Positions 56,854 to 64,000 of a stretch of DNA of 64,000 bases are shown here, one piece after another. Position 1 is the first letter of the stretch; the number at the start of each line of letters is the position of its first letter. This DNA comes from Clostridiales bacterium UBA4698. GTDB lineage: Bacteria > Bacillota > Clostridia > TANB77 > UBA1234. The notes under the pieces are model-generated. The model did not search any database, was not told the DNA's origin, and saw nothing but the letters and a program-made list of their open reading frames with translations. The stretch spans positions 1 to 64,000 of the forward strand of contig DHKI01000007.1 in assembly GCA_002404755.1 (NCBI GenBank). The letters are read 5' to 3'. The position numbers and the translations under genes are program-made.

Positions 56854-57575
56854 TATAAGAGCTTTTGTGCCTTTGCTTTGTATAAAGCTACTGTTATTAC
56901 ATATTTAGGTGGTGGCTTTTTACCATCATAGTATGGATACCATTTCTTTATATCTGCTGTTTTTGAATAACGATACATTGATTTAATTGCTTTTTCTATA
57001 TTCCATTTAGCATTTCTAACAGTAGTATGATTTTTCTTTGCAATATCTTCGTAGATTTTATTTATAGAAAATGCATTAATGTTATTTTTATATAGATACT
57101 CAACAGTATCAATTATATATGTTGTTCCTATATTGGCAAAGTTAAAACCTAGTTGTAGTACTGCGTTTTCACACACTTCTCTACAACTAGGTTTTTTGTT
57201 CGTTACTTTATATATATTGTGAATGCAGTCAAGTAGAGTAGGTAAATCAAAAGGTTTTTCAAAAACTCGGAAAACTTTTGAAGTATATCTGAACTTGAAG
57301 TCTGCTAGATTTCCAGAAATGACAATGATGTTGCATTTTTGAGAGTCAGTTCCGTTTTGAGTGCATAAGGTATCCAGAACTTGAATTCCATTCTTGTTTG
57401 GCATTTTTAAATCTAAAATCATAACATCTGGAGCGTAATTAAGATAGGAGTTTATTGCACTTTCTCCATCGTTAGCAATATTAACAACTTTAATCGCATT
57501 ATCTTTTGTAAGGTAAGATGATACAAGAGTAGCTAACTCTAAATTATCATCAGCAATTAAAACTGATATTGACAT
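56853..57575 (-). CDS. Spo0A-like orphan response regulator
   Basis: A 240-residue protein. The receiver domain has the acidic pair IADDN (Asp near 9-10), phospho-acceptor VMILDLKMPNKNG (Asp near 55) and FEKPF (Lys near 110). Residues 130-235 match the Spo0A C-terminal effector domain: ENAVLQLGFNFANIGTTYI, then YEDIAKKNHTTVRNAKWNIE as recognition-helix region. No kinase gene is nearby, so it may receive phosphate from host kinases. It is carried by the ICE, unlike core Spo0A. Tandem TGTCGAW boxes lie about 135 bases upstream. Confidence 0.85.
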   Translation of the reverse strand: MSISVLIADDNLELATLVSSYLTKDNAIKVVNIANDGESAINSYLNYAPDVMILDLKMPNKNGIQVLDTLCTQNGTDSQKCNIIVISGNLADFKFRYTSKVFRVFEKPFDLPTLLDCIHNIYKVTNKKPSCREVCENAVLQLGFNFANIGTTYIIDTVEYLYKNNINAFSINKIYEDIAKKNHTTVRNAKWNIEKAIKSMYRYSKTADIKKWYPYYDGKKPPPKYVITVALYKAKAQKLL

Positions 57576-57654
57576 TTTTCCACCTCATATTAAAATCTGA
57601 AAAACTTGAACTGCCCATATTATATCTCAAATTATAGAAAAAATCTATATGTTA

Positions 57655-57698
57655 TAGAAAATATATTACAAAAAAGTGTAGAAAATATATTACAAAAA
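57655..57698. repeat. Two 20-base direct repeats
   Basis: TAGAAAATATATTACAAAAA occurs at 57655-57674 and 57679-57698, a 24-base period, between the response-regulator gene and the 0A-like boxes. Iteron-like; possibly regulator sites. Confidence 0.6.
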
Positions 57699-57709
57699 GT
57701 AAAAAAATC

Positions 57710-57726
57710 ATCGACAACTTTCGACA
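57710..57726 (-). promoter_or_regulatory. Tandem 0A-box-like sites
   Basis: On the minus strand TGTCGAA (57726-57720) and TGTCGAT (57716-57710) lie in the same direction with a 10-base period. The Spo0A recognition heptamer is TGTCGAA or close variants, and tandem sites one helical turn apart suit a Spo0A dimer. Confidence 0.6.
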
Positions 57727-57805
57727 AAACAATGTCTTTTTTCCAATTTTTTCGGCTTTTTGTGTCTTTTTTCCACTTTCCACATTTTTTGAATTGAAAA
57801 TAATA

Positions 57806-57845
57806 TCATCTCATTAAGGTTGATAGTGTCAACTAAAAGAGATGA
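57806..57845 (+). other. Hairpin in the leader between regulator and sigma gene
   Basis: TCATCTC (57806-57812) pairs with GAGATGA (57839-57845), with an inner GTTGA/TCAAC stem. No T-run follows. Confidence 0.4.
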
Positions 57846-57926
57846 ATACGAAAGAATTTTAAGGTACTAAAGAGGTAAAATAAGTTCATTTCTTTTTGTT
57901 GTCGCTATTTTTTATTGAGAGGAGGG

Positions 57927-57977
57927 TTGAATTTAATATACATCATCTCTTTCAAGTGGCATATCAGCCAATTTTGA
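57927..57977 (+). CDS. Possible 16-residue leader peptide
   Basis: A TTG at 57927 directly after GAGGAGGG opens a frame MNLIYIISFKWHISQF that stops in the loop of the next hairpin. The spacing between Shine-Dalgarno and start is very short, so this is a weak call. Tn916-type elements use comparable leader peptides. Confidence 0.3.
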   Translation: MNLIYIISFKWHISQF

Positions 57978-57987
57978 GAAAGAGGTG
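57944..57987 (+). promoter_or_regulatory. Hairpin covering the RBS of the sigma-like gene
   Basis: CATCTCTTTC (57944-57953) pairs with GAAAGAGGTG (57978-57987) with one G-U. The 3' arm is the AAAGAGGTG ribosome-binding site of the gene starting at 57993. Confidence 0.55.
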
Positions 57988-57992
57988 TTGAT

Positions 57993-58430
57993 ATGTATAT
58001 TAGTAAGGAAGAAAGAGAAGATTACGAAAGAAGATTTAATGGGTACATTATGCGAATAATAAAAAACGAGTATATTAGATACTCTAAAAACAAAGCAAAA
58101 GAAAGAAGAGTTTCATCTTTGAATGAAATTTCTTGTGATGGTATTGAATGTATCCAAAACTTAATTGGAGAGAAAGATGTATATATAGAAGAAGTTTTCG
58201 CCCCTGAAGAAATCGAATTGATATTTGAAAATGCATCTATTTATAGAGCCGTTAAATCGCTAACTAGAAAGGAAAAGTTAGCGATTTTTTTGTGCTTTAT
58301 TTTAGAAATAGATAAAAGCGAAGTTGCTGAGATAATGGGATATTCGAGTGGACAATCTGTATATAAAACTTGTGAAAGAGCCATAGTGAAGATTAGAAAA
58401 AATTTAAAAGGGGGTTTTTTCAATGATTGA
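57993..58430 (+). CDS. Sigma-70-like regulator of the ICE (Orf7-type)
   Basis: A 145-residue protein. A region 4-like segment (LTRKEKLAIFLCFILEIDKSEVAEIMG) near residues 90-115 and the N-terminal YERRFNGYIMRIIKNEY are like the sigma-like regulators in Tn916-type elements. Likely activates transfer or excision functions. Its stop overlaps the start of the next small gene. mRNA hairpin over its ribosome-binding site suggests translational control. Confidence 0.75.
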   Translation: MYISKEEREDYERRFNGYIMRIIKNEYIRYSKNKAKERRVSSLNEISCDGIECIQNLIGEKDVYIEEVFAPEEIELIFENASIYRAVKSLTRKEKLAIFLCFILEIDKSEVAEIMGYSSGQSVYKTCERAIVKIRKNLKGGFFND

Positions 58431-58599
58431 TTATAAAACTATTCAAAAAGCTAAAAATGGCGACAATGAAGCTATTGAAACTATTTTAAATCATTATGTG
58501 AAAAAGATTAAATCATTTTCTAAAGATGAGGAGTTCGTAAATATTTGCTTGGTTAGAGTGTTAGAGGGAATTGAAGGATTTAAAAATAAAAAATATTAA
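58423..58599 (+). CDS. Small HTH protein (Orf8-type)
   Basis: A 58-residue protein (MIDYKTIQKAKNGDNEAIE start) resembling the small helix-turn-helix proteins that follow the sigma-like gene in Tn916-type elements. Its ATG overlaps the preceding stop, and the GGGGG purine run before it serves as ribosome-binding site. The shared layout supports translational coupling. Confidence 0.65.
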   Translation: MIDYKTIQKAKNGDNEAIETILNHYVKKIKSFSKDEEFVNICLVRVLEGIEGFKNKKY

Positions 58600-58620
58600 A
58601 AAAGTTGTCTAAAATTTTTA

Positions 58621-58945
58621 CAAAGTTGACTCCTATATAGGCGAAAGGCGAAAAAAAGAGCCTTTCGCCGAACTTTGAAAATTGAATAACAAAAGTTACA
58701 GTACGTTATCTGCGTAACCTACAAAAGGAAAGCTCCAAGAAGTCCAGCTATTCGTGACAGATAGCAATAGGAATATAAAGAGGGAAAAATCATTTGATGG
58801 TAAGAATGAGTGGCGATGACTTATGCAGAGAAAATAATGATACTTCTACCTAGCTAACGAGATGTCAAGGGGTAGCCTGTCGATTAGGGAGGAGGCAAGT
58901 GATAAAGACTTGACCTATGTGATTACCAAATCAACTGTAACCTAT
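58621..58945 (+). ncRNA. Structured non-coding RNA candidate
   Basis: About 320 bases without a convincing gene. A strong first hairpin pairs GGCGAAAGGC (58640-58649) with GCCTTTCGCC (58660-58669), enclosed by CAAAGTT/AACTTTG (58621-58627, 58671-58677). Then GTTACAGT (58695-58702) can close a 247-base domain with ACTGTAAC (58934-58941). Inside are smaller stems such as GCTAT/ATAGC and CAAGT/ACTTG. The G+C and purine composition differs from neighbours. It may act in control of the integration genes. The family is not recognised. Confidence 0.5.
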
Positions 58946-58960
58946 AAATAATAAATTTAT

Positions 58961-59021
58961 ATGACCACAGATAATGCCATTAATAATTTTGAACTTATTA
59001 GTGGTATCAATGTGTGGTCAT
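58961..59021 (+). promoter_or_regulatory. Long leader hairpin before a small membrane gene
   Basis: ATGACCACA (58961-58969) pairs with TGTGGTCAT (59013-59021), and inside TGCCATTAATAA pairs with TTATTAGTGGTA through 12 positions with G-U pairs. No T-run follows, so it looks like an mRNA leader structure. Confidence 0.5.
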
Positions 59022-59035
59022 TTATATGGGAGGTA

Positions 59036-59194
59036 ATGAAAATGATTGATTATATATTTTGGTTTGCTTTTGGTTTTGTATTGGGTTTCTTATTTTTTAT
59101 ATTTATGAAATTGATAAAAAATTACTTATATCAAAGAAGTAAGAGATTAAGACGCAAAGCATTTAGAGAAAAAATGGATAATTTGATGAAATAA
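59036..59194 (+). CDS. Small membrane protein with basic tail
   Basis: A 52-residue protein. The ATG at 59036 follows GGGAGG; the upstream ATG at 58961 lies in the hairpin and lacks a site. One membrane helix (FWFAFGFVLGFLFFIFM) is followed by a strongly basic tail (KRLRRKAFREK). Unknown function; small proteins at this place are common in ICEs. From 59195 to 59353 I see only a short GGTGGACAGA...TCTGTC inverted pair (about 59279-59333). Confidence 0.5.
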   Translation: MKMIDYIFWFAFGFVLGFLFFIFMKLIKNYLYQRSKRLRRKAFREKMDNLMK

Positions 59195-59353
59195 ATTCAA
59201 AAAAATAATTTTACGAAAAGAGCGAAAAATATGAATTACTTAAAATTTAAAATCGTCAAATGCTTGAAAAATAGCAGGGTGGACAGATTTGTTCTATTGA
59301 AAATATAATATTTAAAAGAAGATAGTCTGTCTTTTACCCAGAAAGGAGACAGA

Positions 59354-59542
59354 ATGTCTGAAGAAACAAAAATTGTTTATGAAGTTATAGATATAATGAA
59401 TATCTTAAATATAGGAAGAAATAAAGCTTACAATCTCGTGAAAAAAACTTATGAAGATAAAGCACCATTTGTTGTTATAAAGATAGGACAAGAATATAAA
59501 ATTCCTAAAGAAAGTTTTATGAAGTGGTTACAGGGTGGATAA
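59354..59542 (+). CDS. xis: Excisionase-type small HTH protein
   Basis: A 62-residue MerR-type winged helix (IMNILNIGRNKAYNLVKK; IGQEYKIPKESFMKWL) as in Tn916 Xis-like factors that bend element ends and favour excision. AAAGGAG site upstream. It lies 25 bases before the first integrase, the usual order. Confidence 0.8.
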   Translation: MSEETKIVYEVIDIMNILNIGRNKAYNLVKKTYEDKAPFVVIKIGQEYKIPKESFMKWLQGG

Positions 59543-59567
59543 AAAGAAATGTCGGGAGTGATAGGAG

Positions 59568-60755
59568 ATGACAAATGAATATAAAGGCGAAATTGCATAT
59601 TTTTTGAAAAAAAGTTGGTATCATAACAAAAAGGAATTACAAGAAGATGGAACAATAAAATATGGTAGGGTTGGAGGTTTTAAGACTCCAGAGGAAGCAG
59701 AAAAAAGCTATTATGAGATGCAACAAGTTTTTGAGGAAAAAATGCGAAATCGTATAACTCCCACAATAAATAAAGAAATAATGCTAAAAGATTACTTGAT
59801 ATATTGGTTTGAAAATATCTATTCTTCAAGAATAGAAAGCACAACTAAAATGCTTACTTCTTATACTTTATATAAAATTATAATTCCTAATATTAAATAT
59901 GATATAAAGTTAAGATTAATTACAACTGATTATTTGAATGAATTGCTAGAAGAATGTGCTAAATGTAGTAAATCGGCAGGAAATAAGTCAAGAGAAACAT
60001 TGTTTTTAGCTTTTAAAGATGCAGTAAAAGATAAATATATAACAGTTAATTCGGTAATTACTACAAAACAATATAGAAGAGAAAAGTCAAATATAACAAT
60101 ATTAAAGAAAGAAGAGATTAAAAAGTTGCTTGATGCGACAAAAAATAGTAATTGGTATTTGGAAATTTTACTTGGATTGTTTTGTGGACTCCGTAAAGGC
60201 GAAATTTTAGGACTTAAATTTTCTGATTTTGATATTGAAAAAAGTACAGTAAGAATAAATAAGCAACTTGCTTTAGAATATGAATTAGAACAAAAAGACT
60301 TTTTAATAAAGAATAGAGTTTTTAAAATTAAAGATCCAAAAACGGAAAATTCTTTTAGGACACTTAAAGTACCACAAATAATAATTGATGAATTGATAAA
60401 AAGAAGAGAGAAAATAGAGGTATTGAAATCGAACAGAACAGATTTTATTGATAATGATTATATTAGCTGTCAAGAAGATGGGTTACCACATCATCTTTCT
60501 TCTTTGAATAAATTTTTATCTAAAGTTTGTTCTAGAAATGGATTACCAAAAGCAACTGTACACGGATTAAGACATATGTATGCAACGATTTTGATAGAGC
60601 AGGGTGTTAGTATTGCAAAAATTTCTGCATTATTAGGACATAGTTCTATTCATACTACTTTTGATTTTTATTGTGATGTGATGTCAGAAAAAGAAAAAAT
60701 GATTGCATATATGAATAATACATTTTGTATTAGTGAGGAGGAAGAACTAGAATGA
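59568..60755 (+). CDS. Tyrosine integrase 1
   Basis: A 395-residue integrase. The N-terminal arm-binding domain (residues 1-60) is followed by a SAM-like core-binding domain and the catalytic domain: Arg in LFCGLRKGEI near 208, HGLRH near 331, GHSSIHTTFDFY with Tyr near 366. It overlaps integrase 2 by 4 bases, so both are made together. Shorter ARM region than Tn916 Int. Confidence 0.9.
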   Translation: MTNEYKGEIAYFLKKSWYHNKKELQEDGTIKYGRVGGFKTPEEAEKSYYEMQQVFEEKMRNRITPTINKEIMLKDYLIYWFENIYSSRIESTTKMLTSYTLYKIIIPNIKYDIKLRLITTDYLNELLEECAKCSKSAGNKSRETLFLAFKDAVKDKYITVNSVITTKQYRREKSNITILKKEEIKKLLDATKNSNWYLEILLGLFCGLRKGEILGLKFSDFDIEKSTVRINKQLALEYELEQKDFLIKNRVFKIKDPKTENSFRTLKVPQIIIDELIKRREKIEVLKSNRTDFIDNDYISCQEDGLPHHLSSLNKFLSKVCSRNGLPKATVHGLRHMYATILIEQGVSIAKISALLGHSSIHTTFDFYCDVMSEKEKMIAYMNNTFCISEEEELE

Positions 60756-62050
60756 TTTGTTTAGATAAGAGTAACTATATTGATTTTAAAGTGTATGGTG
60801 TAACCACTATTAAGAAAAAGTATGGATTTAGAATAACTTTGATATATAGTGATGGGACTGATAAAACAATTCAAAAATCTGGTTATAAAACCAAGAAAGA
60901 AGCTAATGCAGAAAGAGAAATAGCGATTGCAGAGTTACACAATAATACATTTGTTATTGAAAAAGCTTTAAGTACAAAAGAATTTTTTACATATTGGCTT
61001 GAAGATGAAATGAAACCAAGAATAACCTCGTGTTCGTATGATTCGTATAAAAATGTAGTTTATAACCATATAATACCTGCAATGGGAAGTATGAAAATCT
61101 CAAATATAACTCGTGGAGATATACAAAAGTTTCTAAATAAAAAAGTAGAATATTCACACAATATTGCCAAGCTATGTAAAACAGTTTTGAATACTGCCTT
61201 TAATTATGCAGTATCAAATAAACTTGTATCAGCCAATGTTGTTAATGATGTTGATTTATCAAAACAAGTAAAAGTAAAACCATATAGGACAAGAGAGATA
61301 AATACTCAAAAAATACTTAATGAGGAACAAACAAAACTTTTAATTAAAGAAGCAAAATCAACACCTATTTATTTACAAGTATTATTTGCAGTTTTGATGG
61401 GATTAAGAAAACAAGAAATAAATGGACTAAAATATGAAGATATTGATTTTATACATAGAAAGTTAAAAGTTCAAAGACAACTAGGAGTAAAACCAAATGA
61501 AGATAATCGTAATTTAAAAAAAGGGGAATATACCAAGCAGGAGATAAAAGTAAAAACCTATTCGAGTAATAGAGAATTATATATTCCAGATATATTGTTT
61601 GAAGCAATATTAGAAGAAAGAGCAAAATACGAAAAAAATAGAAATAGAAGAATAAAGGATAAAACGAATCCATTTAGAGATTATGGTTTTATATGTTGTT
61701 CTACTTATGGAAATCCAAGAAGTAAATCGTTTCATTTTAAGTATTGGAAAGCTTTACTAAAAAAATGCAATTTGCCAGATATAAGGTTTCACGATTTAAG
61801 AGCAACACATTGTACTTTACTTGTAAAAAAGAATTTCAATTTGAAAGCTATATCAAAATTAATGGGACACGCTTCTGAAATAATCTCAGTAGATGTTTAT
61901 ACAGATAAAGATGAGATTATAAATGATTGTGTTGAAGAAATAGAGGCTTTTATAAACGAAGTTATTCCACAAGAAGATAATAATATAGAAGAAATTATAT
62001 GCGATGAAGAATTAGAAATAATTAATAAATTTATAGAAGATGTTGTATAA
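60752..62050 (+). CDS. Tyrosine integrase 2
   Basis: A 432-residue integrase. The N-terminal arm-binding strands (residues 5-55), core-binding domain and catalytic domain are all present: Arg in LMGLRKQEI near 217, HDLR near 347, GHASEIISVDVY with Tyr near 383. Its own N-terminus is intact, so it is not a remnant. Being next to the right end, it may be the enzyme for the uvrB site, alone or with integrase 1. Confidence 0.9.
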   Translation: MICLDKSNYIDFKVYGVTTIKKKYGFRITLIYSDGTDKTIQKSGYKTKKEANAEREIAIAELHNNTFVIEKALSTKEFFTYWLEDEMKPRITSCSYDSYKNVVYNHIIPAMGSMKISNITRGDIQKFLNKKVEYSHNIAKLCKTVLNTAFNYAVSNKLVSANVVNDVDLSKQVKVKPYRTREINTQKILNEEQTKLLIKEAKSTPIYLQVLFAVLMGLRKQEINGLKYEDIDFIHRKLKVQRQLGVKPNEDNRNLKKGEYTKQEIKVKTYSSNRELYIPDILFEAILEERAKYEKNRNRRIKDKTNPFRDYGFICCSTYGNPRSKSFHFKYWKALLKKCNLPDIRFHDLRATHCTLLVKKNFNLKAISKLMGHASEIISVDVYTDKDEIINDCVEEIEAFINEVIPQEDNNIEEIICDEELEIINKFIEDVV

Positions 62051-62056
62051 ATATTA

Positions 62057-62264
62057 GGGAACGAATTTTCATTAAAGAGGAGTTTTATAGCTTCTCTTGT
62101 TTTTATGCTTAAAAAGTGTTAAAATACACAATATAAAAGGACTTGATGTTAAGTAGTGTTAATTAGTTTGAAAAAATGAATTTGTGACTTTCATTCGTTC
62201 CCAAAGAAAAAAATGAATTTAATCAGACAAAATTTGATTCGTGGGAACGAATTTGGGAACGAAT
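62057..62264. repeat. Right-end integrase arm-site candidates
   Basis: The 10-mer ATTCGTTCCC occurs at 62193-62202 and, inverted (GGGAACGAAT), at 62057-62066, 62243-62252 and 62255-62264. The last two lie 46-67 bases before the uvrB start, in its promoter region. The segment around 62181-62202 aligns with the left end at 16546-16568. Confidence 0.6.
62075..62107 (+). terminator. Terminator after the integrases
   Basis: AAGAGGAG and CTTCTCTT form an 8-bp stem (one G-U), followed by GTTTTTA. Confidence 0.6.
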
Positions 62265-62309
62265 TGATGGTTAGATGTAATCATAATAAATAGGTAAGGA
62301 AGTGAAAAA

Positions 62310-64000
62310 ATGTTCAAATTGCATTCTGAATATAAACCAACTGGCGACCAACCACAAGCAATAGAAAAGCTAGTTGAGGGTATTAATAAAGGCTTGAAAC
62401 ACCAGACTTTACTGGGTGTTACGGGAAGTGGTAAAACTTTTACAATGGCTAATGTAATAGCAAAAGTAAATAAACCTACTCTGGTTTTAGCACATAATAA
62501 AACATTAGCTGGACAATTATATAGCGAGTTCAAGCAGATGTTCCCAGAGAATGCAGTGGAGTATTTTGTGTCATATTACGATTATTATCAACCAGAAGCC
62601 TATATGCCACAAACTGACACATATATAGAAAAAGACTCGGCAGTAAATGATGAGATAGACAAGCTTCGTCACTCTGCAACAGCTGCACTTTTTGAGAGAA
62701 AAGATGTTATTATTGTTGCCAGTGTTTCTTGTATTTATGGTTTAGGTGACCCCGAAGATTATAGTGGTCTTACACTTTCTTTAAGACCGGGTATGCAAAT
62801 GGAAAGAGATGATTTGCTTAGAGCACTTATAGATAGGCAATATGATAGAAATGAGATTGAATTTAAACGTGGTAAGTTTAGAGTTAGAGGGGATACAGTT
62901 GAAGTGTATCCATCTAATGAAAATGAAAAGGCAATTAGAATTGAATTTTTTGGAGATGAAATAGAAAAGATTTCTGAAATACAACCGCTTACGGGTCAAA
63001 AATTAGGAGTTAGAAATCATGTGCTTATCTTTCCAAACTCACATTATGCAACATCTAAAGAAAAAATGGAAAAGGCAATTGGCACAATTGAAATTGAGTT
63101 AGAGCAAAGAATTAAAGAATTTAAAGAAGAAGGAAAACTAATTGAGGCACAAAGAATAGAACAACGAACAAATTTTGACATCGAGATGATGCGTGAAACA
63201 GGCTTTTGCCAAGGAATAGAAAACTATTCAAGACATATAAGTGGAAGAGAGCCAGGAAGTGCACCATACACACTTATGGATTATTTTCCAAAAGATTTTC
63301 TTTTGCTTATAGATGAATCACATGTTACAATTCCTCAAGTTAGAGCAATGTATAATGGAGATAGAGCTCGTAAAGAAAGTCTAGTTAATTATGGTTTTAG
63401 ATTGCCCTCTGCTTACGATAACAGACCATTAAAATTTGAAGAATGGGAAGAAAGAATAAATCAAGTAATCTTTGTTAGTGCAACACCAGCAGATTATGAA
63501 AAGGCACACTCACAAAACACAGTAGAGCAAATCATAAGACCAACAGGACTTTTAGATCCTAAAATAGAAGTTAGACCATCTGAAAATCAAGTTGATGATT
63601 TGATTGGAAGAATAAATGAAACAGTCGAAAAAGGTGAAAGAGTACTTGTTACTACACTTACAAAGAAAATGGCAGAAGACCTAACAGCATATTTAAAAGA
63701 ACTAAATATAAAAGTAACCTACATGCATTCAGATATTGACACACTAGAGAGACTAAAAATATTAAAAGAATTAAGAATGGGTAAATATGATGTATTAGTT
63801 GGAATTAACCTATTAAGAGAAGGGCTAGATTTGCCAGAGGTTTCACTAGTTGCAATATTAGATGCAGACAAAGAGGGCTTTTTAAGATCTGAACGCTCGC
63901 TAATTCAAACAACAGGGCGTGCAGCAAGAAATTCAGAGGGAAAAGTTATAATGTATGCTGATGAATTAACAGATTCTATGGAAAAAGCAATAAAAGAAAC
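62310..64000 (+). CDS. uvrB: Excinuclease ABC subunit B, rebuilt by the ICE (runs off the window)
   Basis: UvrB damage-recognition helicase of nucleotide excision repair; open from 62310 to the window end (563 codons seen of about 660). Motifs: PTGDQPQAI, Walker A GVTGSGKT, the beta-hairpin [28 protein letters not shown], and the motif V-VI region [14 protein letters not shown] and QTTGRAARN. Residues 1-87 come from the ICE end; the rest is host. Compared with the stub at 16143 the first 88 residues differ at about a dozen positions. Its promoter is now supplied by element DNA. Confidence 0.95.
   Translation, partial: MFKLHSEYKPTGDQPQAIEKLVEGINKGLKHQTLLGVTGSGKTFTMANVIAKVNKPTLVLAHNKTLAGQLYSEFKQMFPENAVEYFVSYYDYYQPEAYMPQTDTYIEKDSAVNDEIDKLRHSATAALFERKDVIIVASVSCIYGLGDPEDYSGLTLSLRPGMQMERDDLLRALIDRQYDRNEIEFKRGKFRVRGDTVEVYPSNENEKAIRIEFFGDEIEKISEIQPLTGQKLGVRNHVLIFPNSHYATSKEKMEKAIGTIEIELEQRIKEFKEEGKLIEAQRIEQRTNFDIEMMRETGFCQGIENYSRHISGREPGSAPYTLMDYFPKDFLLLIDESHVTIPQVRAMYNGDRARKESLVNYGFRLPSAYDNRPLKFEEWEERINQVIFVSATPADYEKAHSQNTVEQIIRPTGLLDPKIEVRPSENQVDDLIGRINETVEKGERVLVTTLTKKMAEDLTAYLKELNIKVTYMHSDIDTLERLKILKELRMGKYDVLVGINLLREGLDLPEVSLVAILDADKEGFLRSERSLIQTTGRAARNSEGKVIMYADELTDSMEKAIKE
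62562..62569. other. attR core of the ICE
   Basis: TATTTTGT inside uvrB codons for EYFVS, matching attL at 16395-16402. Downstream sequence is uninterrupted host uvrB. Confidence 0.7.

Larger units (their letters stand above)
16403..62569. mobile_element. Integrative and conjugative element, Tn1549-like backbone, inserted in uvrB
   Basis: Boundaries come from the duplicated uvrB 5' end and the shared TATTTTGT core, giving about 46.2 kb. It contains relaxase, coupling protein, VirB4, VirB6-like, PrgI, M23 hydrolase, RepA, excisionase and two integrases, i.e. a full self-transfer set. Cargo includes a DUF3883 protein, a phase-variable type I restriction system, a Spo0A-like regulator and a sortase/adhesin pair. 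All transfer genes run left to right; only the hsd recombinase, silent hsdS, XRE repressor and response regulator are reversed. Confidence 0.9.

Noticed and set aside
57606..57797. 63-codon open frame on the plus strand between the response regulator and the sigma gene
   Set aside because: It covers the direct repeats and 0A-like boxes, has no ribosome-binding site and shows biased low-complexity ends (Phe-rich), so it is most likely chance.
58769..58860. Short frame inside the structured RNA region (ATG near 58797)
   Set aside because: It has only about 18 codons, a poor start context and overlaps predicted stems; RNA structure is the better explanation.
62237..62264. LexA/SOS box in the new uvrB promoter region
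   Set aside because: GGGAACGAATTTGGGAAC is a direct repeat and lacks the GAAC...GTTC symmetry of Firmicute SOS boxes; it is better explained as integrase arm sites.
1..64000. tRNA, rRNA genes, insertion-sequence transposases and CRISPR arrays
   Set aside because: No such genes or arrays were recognised by eye anywhere in the window; only a dedicated scan could exclude a single tRNA.

Overview
The window is A+T-rich DNA from a low-GC Firmicute, most likely a Clostridia-class gut or anaerobic organism. Supporting this are a T-box leader in front of tyrS, purine-rich Shine-Dalgarno sites, an acyl-ACP thioesterase, a diaminopentanoate-dehydrogenase-like enzyme, a Spo0A-type regulator and a Tn1549-like conjugation module. 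Genus cannot be fixed from this sequence alone.

Layout. Positions 1-16400 are chromosome: T-box and tyrS; two unknown genes; a copper/metal cluster (a frameshifted HMA-SafE-cupredoxin gene, copZ, copA, an FtrD-like DUF2318 protein); an amine dehydrogenase; an acyl-ACP thioesterase; an ECF sigma/anti-sigma pair; two exported proteins; a DUF2442 antitoxin-like gene; a broken YcxB-like fragment; a broken KilA-N gene; and an 88-codon 5' stub of uvrB. An intergenic hairpin repeat family recurs through this part.

Positions about 16403-62569 are one integrative and conjugative element (ICE) inserted inside uvrB. The displaced host 5' end of uvrB is left at 16143-16409. The right end of the element carries its own diverged uvrB 5' end, fused in frame to the host remainder, so a full-length gene is rebuilt (62310 to the window edge). 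Reading inward from the left the ICE has: a secreted HExxH protein, a 2134-residue methylase/SNF2 helicase, a DUF4143 ATPase with palindromic operators, accessory genes with ParB, MobC and relaxase, DUF3846, VirD4, VirB2-like and VirB6-like proteins, a separately transcribed DUF3883 cargo gene, PrgI, VirB4, an M23 hydrolase, a CpaE-like ATPase, a sortase, a 1318-residue thioester/Cna-B adhesin and RepA. Next come a type I restriction-modification locus with an invertible hsdS pair and its own recombinase, an XRE repressor, a Spo0A-like response regulator, a sigma-like factor, a structured RNA region, a small excisionase and two overlapping tyrosine integrases.

How it works together. The conjugation genes form long co-oriented, often overlapping operons. 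The restriction locus looks like a phase-variable barrier: inverted repeats allow exchange of target-recognition domains between hsdS and a promoterless inverted copy. Five 18-base operator-like sites (three at the XRE control region, one before a small gene, one over the -35 of the hsd promoter) suggest that the XRE protein controls both its own region and the hsd operon. Tandem 10-bp-spaced TGTCGAW boxes beside the Spo0A-like gene suggest a link between element control and host development. Several single-base frameshifts in homopolymers may be real decay or assembly error and should be checked on reads.
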